Part shown: one piece after another, positions 34,342 through 35,704 of the stretch
Layout: each line of letters opens with the position of its first letter
How positions within the stretch are numbered: position 1 is the stretch's first letter
From: Elysia marginata
Lineage: Eukaryota; Mollusca; Gastropoda; Plakobranchidae
NCBI GenBank assembly: GCA_019649035.1
Contig: BMAT01005910.1
Location: forward strand, 386,329-422,032
Length of the DNA stretch: 35,704 bases
Direction: 5' to 3'
Position numbers and translations under genes: made by a program
The notes under the pieces: model-generated
Database searches by the model: none
The model's input: only the letters and a program-made list of their open reading frames with translations
What the model was told of the DNA's origin: nothing

Positions 34342-35704
34342 CTTGATGTTGTATCCAAATCTGTCTTGTTTTGACGAAGTCCTTTGTAATATAAAACAGG
34401 AAAAAAGCAAACTATTGGGCCGATACTGCATTTTATTGGAACACGGTAGCATTGAATATTAACCTAACTCGCAATGATTCAGTGTAATTTCTGTTAGTCC
34501 TGTTTAATGATTTTAAAGACAAAGTCTAGGGTCTCTACGGACTGAACTGCACGGTCAACGCGTACGGTCACTCCGAAATCTACTCAAGATACGGCTTCGT
34601 AGGGTCTGTATGTATCGTACTTACTATTAGCTTTTAGGGTTTTAGGATTTCCCGTACAGCCTTTTTGATTTATAAAAATGTCAAAAAGAAGAGATGCCAA
34701 ATAACAGCTTTATCCACCTCTCCAAAAGCACGGTACATGCGGTCCGTTGCGACGGTCTCTACCATGCTCAAGAGGCGAAAAACTTTTCTACGGACAATAT
34801 CCTACGGTGGGCAACGTCGTGCTCTCTATAAGCTTACGGTCTTTACGGTCGCCGGACCCTTGAAACCTTAAAGGCAGTTTGAAAAAGGCGTAAGGTTTAA
34901 CGTTATAAATCCTTCCCCGCCAAATCATACCCAACTCACACACACACACAAACAATTATGAAATGACTTGAGTAAACTTGAAAAAAAAAAGGTGAAAATA
35001 CTTGATGTCTTGAATCAGATAGGGCAAACTTCATTGGTCTGCCATTTTTAAACAAGAAGAGGAGATGTACCACATTATTATATTAATTATCTTGCCCTTT
35101 ATTTACTTTTTAGAAAATTAAAACTGTCTTAATTATCCGAAAAATCATTAGTTTCTTTTTTTGTATCGAAGTAAATGCATGAAGAAAATTCAATATTTAT
35201 AATCAGACAGGCTCTTTGATCTACCATTCTTACGTTATGGAAGGGTGTTTATTTCGTCATTCCTTTCTTTAGGTTTATCTTAACATGTACGCACTTTTAC
35301 AAAGAGAAAAAGAAGCCATGCTCGTGTTGCAACTTAAAGGTTTAACTTAAAGAGGATAAGATGGTAATCATGACATTTTTGCTTTTTAAAAATCTCCATA
35401 TTCCTTTATACCAATTATGCCTTGTCAGACATAACCTTACTAGGCATTATTTCATTAATTGTTCTTGAACAGACGTTTTGCAGACGTCCTGAATCTATTT
35501 TTGTTCTAATATTTAAAAACTCTAAATGAGAAAAAAGTAAATCATACTGCCGTGCAGTAGCATATTCAATGAAGGAAGTTAAAACTACCGACGTTACCAT
35601 CTCATGAGGAGAGTGGTGAGAAGTGGGACAGTCTATCTAATTTTTCACCACAGTTGTCTCTTATTTCACCCACAAGCAACAGCAACCGTGTCTGGAACTT
35701 TCTT
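34342..35704. other. Region without a gene; contains an ACGG-rich patch
   Basis: No coding sequence could be supported. Between 34535 and 34860 the tetramer ACGG occurs about ten times, often as TACGGTC, in otherwise AT-rich DNA. From 34861 to the right edge only AT-rich unique sequence and a short CA run near 34940 were seen. Confidence 0.5.

Overview
The window is AT-rich, repeat-dense animal nuclear DNA. It has long introns with GT/AG borders, tRNA-derived SINEs, a mariner element, MITEs and many microsatellites. Frequent ACATGTACATGT, CTAGAT and TAGGCCTA words, plus a C-type lectin/PAN gene, suggest a lophotrochozoan, most likely a gastropod mollusc. This is an inference from composition and gene content; no species is identified. 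One assembly gap of 94 N lies at 18198-18291.

Layout. (1) 1-3861: upstream DNA holding a 1.6-kb non-autonomous transposon with near-perfect terminal inverted repeats at TTAA sites, a CTAGAT-rich tract and the probable ESF1 promoter. (2) 3862-10097, plus strand: a complete two-exon ESF1 gene (nucleolar pre-rRNA processing factor, 796 residues). Its single 3.8-kb intron has collected an LTR-element gag-like fossil, a LINE tail, a pogo-like MITE and a palindromic 47-bp tandem repeat. (3) 10.1-17.6 kb: no gene seen, but a second MITE copy and three different tRNA-headed SINEs. (4) 22071-17628, minus strand: four short exons that chain in frame through consensus splice sites into a cysteine-rich, cytokine-like protein. 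The C-terminal half resembles the IL-17 cystine-knot pattern. No single exon is long enough to stand out as an open frame. (5) 25.9-27.2 kb: a decayed full-length mariner with both inverted repeats. (6) 33127-29137, minus strand: a complete three-exon gene for a secreted 233-residue protein with a C-type-lectin-like domain followed by a PAN/apple-like domain. An AGT microsatellite lies in its last intron, and a decayed 45-bp tandem array begins directly beyond its stop codon. (7) 33.1-35.7 kb: no gene seen; a 100-bp duplication and an ACGG-rich patch.

The two minus-strand genes, a possible IL-17-like cytokine and a lectin/PAN secreted protein, both look like extracellular, plausibly immune-type products. 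They lie in the same orientation about 7 kb apart. ESF1 is an unrelated housekeeping neighbour. The strongest discovery candidate is the four-exon cysteine-rich gene.
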